Assembly: GCF_003640665.1 (NCBI RefSeq)
Contig: NZ_QQXL01000006.1
Span: forward strand, 62,001-126,000
From: Galactobacter caseinivorans
GTDB lineage: Bacteria > Actinomycetota > Actinomycetes > Actinomycetales > Micrococcaceae
Length of the DNA: 64,000 bases
Reading direction: 5' to 3'
The position numbers were made by a program, and so were the translations under genes. Position 1 is the first letter of the stretch. Every line of letters begins with the position of its first letter. Shown in pieces: positions 63,708-64,000 of the stretch. The notes beneath the pieces are model-generated. The model saw only the letters and a list, made by a program, of their open reading frames with translations. It ran no database searches and was not told the DNA's origin.

Positions 63708-64000
63708 ATGACCTCCTCCTCGCAAGACGCACCGGCCGTCCCCGGAACCACCCCCCAGACCATCGGGCTCCTGGGCTCCACCGGCCACCTCGGATCCCGC
63801 GTGGCGCACCTCCTGGATCGCAGCGGCACGCCGCACATGCTCTTCGCCCGCCAGCCGGACTCCCCCAAGGTCCCCCGCACCGCCTCCACCACGCAGGTCC
63901 GCCCCGCCGACTACACCGACCCGGACGGCCTGCGCAGCGCCCTGACCGGGATCGACACCCTGTTGATGGTCTCCGCGACCGAGTCCCCGGAGCGCCTGCA
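63708..64000 (+). CDS. NmrA-like NAD(P)-binding protein, 3' truncated by window edge
   Basis: ATG at 63708; CAGACT 6 nt upstream is a leaderless-type -10. The visible 97 residues include TIGLLGSTGHLGSRVAHLLDRSG (GxxGxxG) and a short lid with DYTDPDGLRSALTGIDTLLMVSA, as in NmrA/atypical SDR quinone oxidoreductases. The catalytic part is beyond the window. Confidence 0.85.
   Translation, partial: MTSSSQDAPAVPGTTPQTIGLLGSTGHLGSRVAHLLDRSGTPHMLFARQPDSPKVPRTASTTQVRPADYTDPDGLRSALTGIDTLLMVSATESPERL

Overview
The window is high-GC DNA whose gene content and promoter style point to an actinobacterium, most likely of the order Micrococcales and probably close to Micrococcaceae. The supporting genes are an Lhr helicase, a Nei2-type glycosylase, a secreted Rpf-like/LysM protein, DUF6882 proteins, many leaderless-type promoters and a mycobacterial-type SOS box. 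The genus cannot be fixed from the sequence alone.

Bases 1 to about 8300 are an accessory region. It opens with the end of a DUF3631 helicase-like gene followed by TGACACTT repeats, then a run of small phage/plasmid-type genes (1166-2862), a zinc-ribbon gene, a primase-like gene (3526-4035), a complete IS3-family element with inverted repeats and a 3-bp target duplication (4446-5730) that splits a membrane-protein locus, a small zinc-finger gene under TGTTAC/GTAAC motifs, transposase debris, and an SdpI-like membrane protein. Two fragments resembling a tRNA 3' end (6873 and 8209), each followed by a terminator, look like integration scars. No integrase is visible.

From about 8350 to 64000 the window reads as chromosome. 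In order: YaeQ and a DHA2 exporter; SDR, M19 dipeptidase, PAP2, FMN reductase, rlmH, gnd; lhr, a kptA remnant, nei; two GNATs, an RluA-type synthase, a DedA protein, a membrane protein and a glutamine amidotransferase; a frameshifted gene leading into four tandem lipoprotein paralogues (29957-33109); an OYE enzyme, a NUDIX-like protein, two large proteins of poorly known function, FUSC; tgt with a VUT-type queuosine-precursor transporter (a salvage pair); pdxK; a very large secreted subtilase; a umuDC operon under an SOS box in which UmuD lacks its catalytic residues; a HAD phosphatase; an SDR/cytochrome b/sugar-porter group; an Rpf-like protein; a PF04392-type ABC importer; an aldo-keto reductase, a dienelactone-hydrolase-like protein, a ChaA-type exchanger; and a DHA2 exporter divergent from a truncated NmrA-like gene.

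Three families of intergenic palindromes recur: family A (TTCATACGACAAACGCC core), family B (GCCCGACGCCGC / GCGGCGTCGGGC) and family C (200-300 bp islands at 54.2-54.9 kb and 58.2-58.8 kb). Family B also enters coding sequence. The best candidates for something undescribed are the lipoprotein array with its frameshifted leader gene, the palindrome families, and the non-cleavable UmuD.
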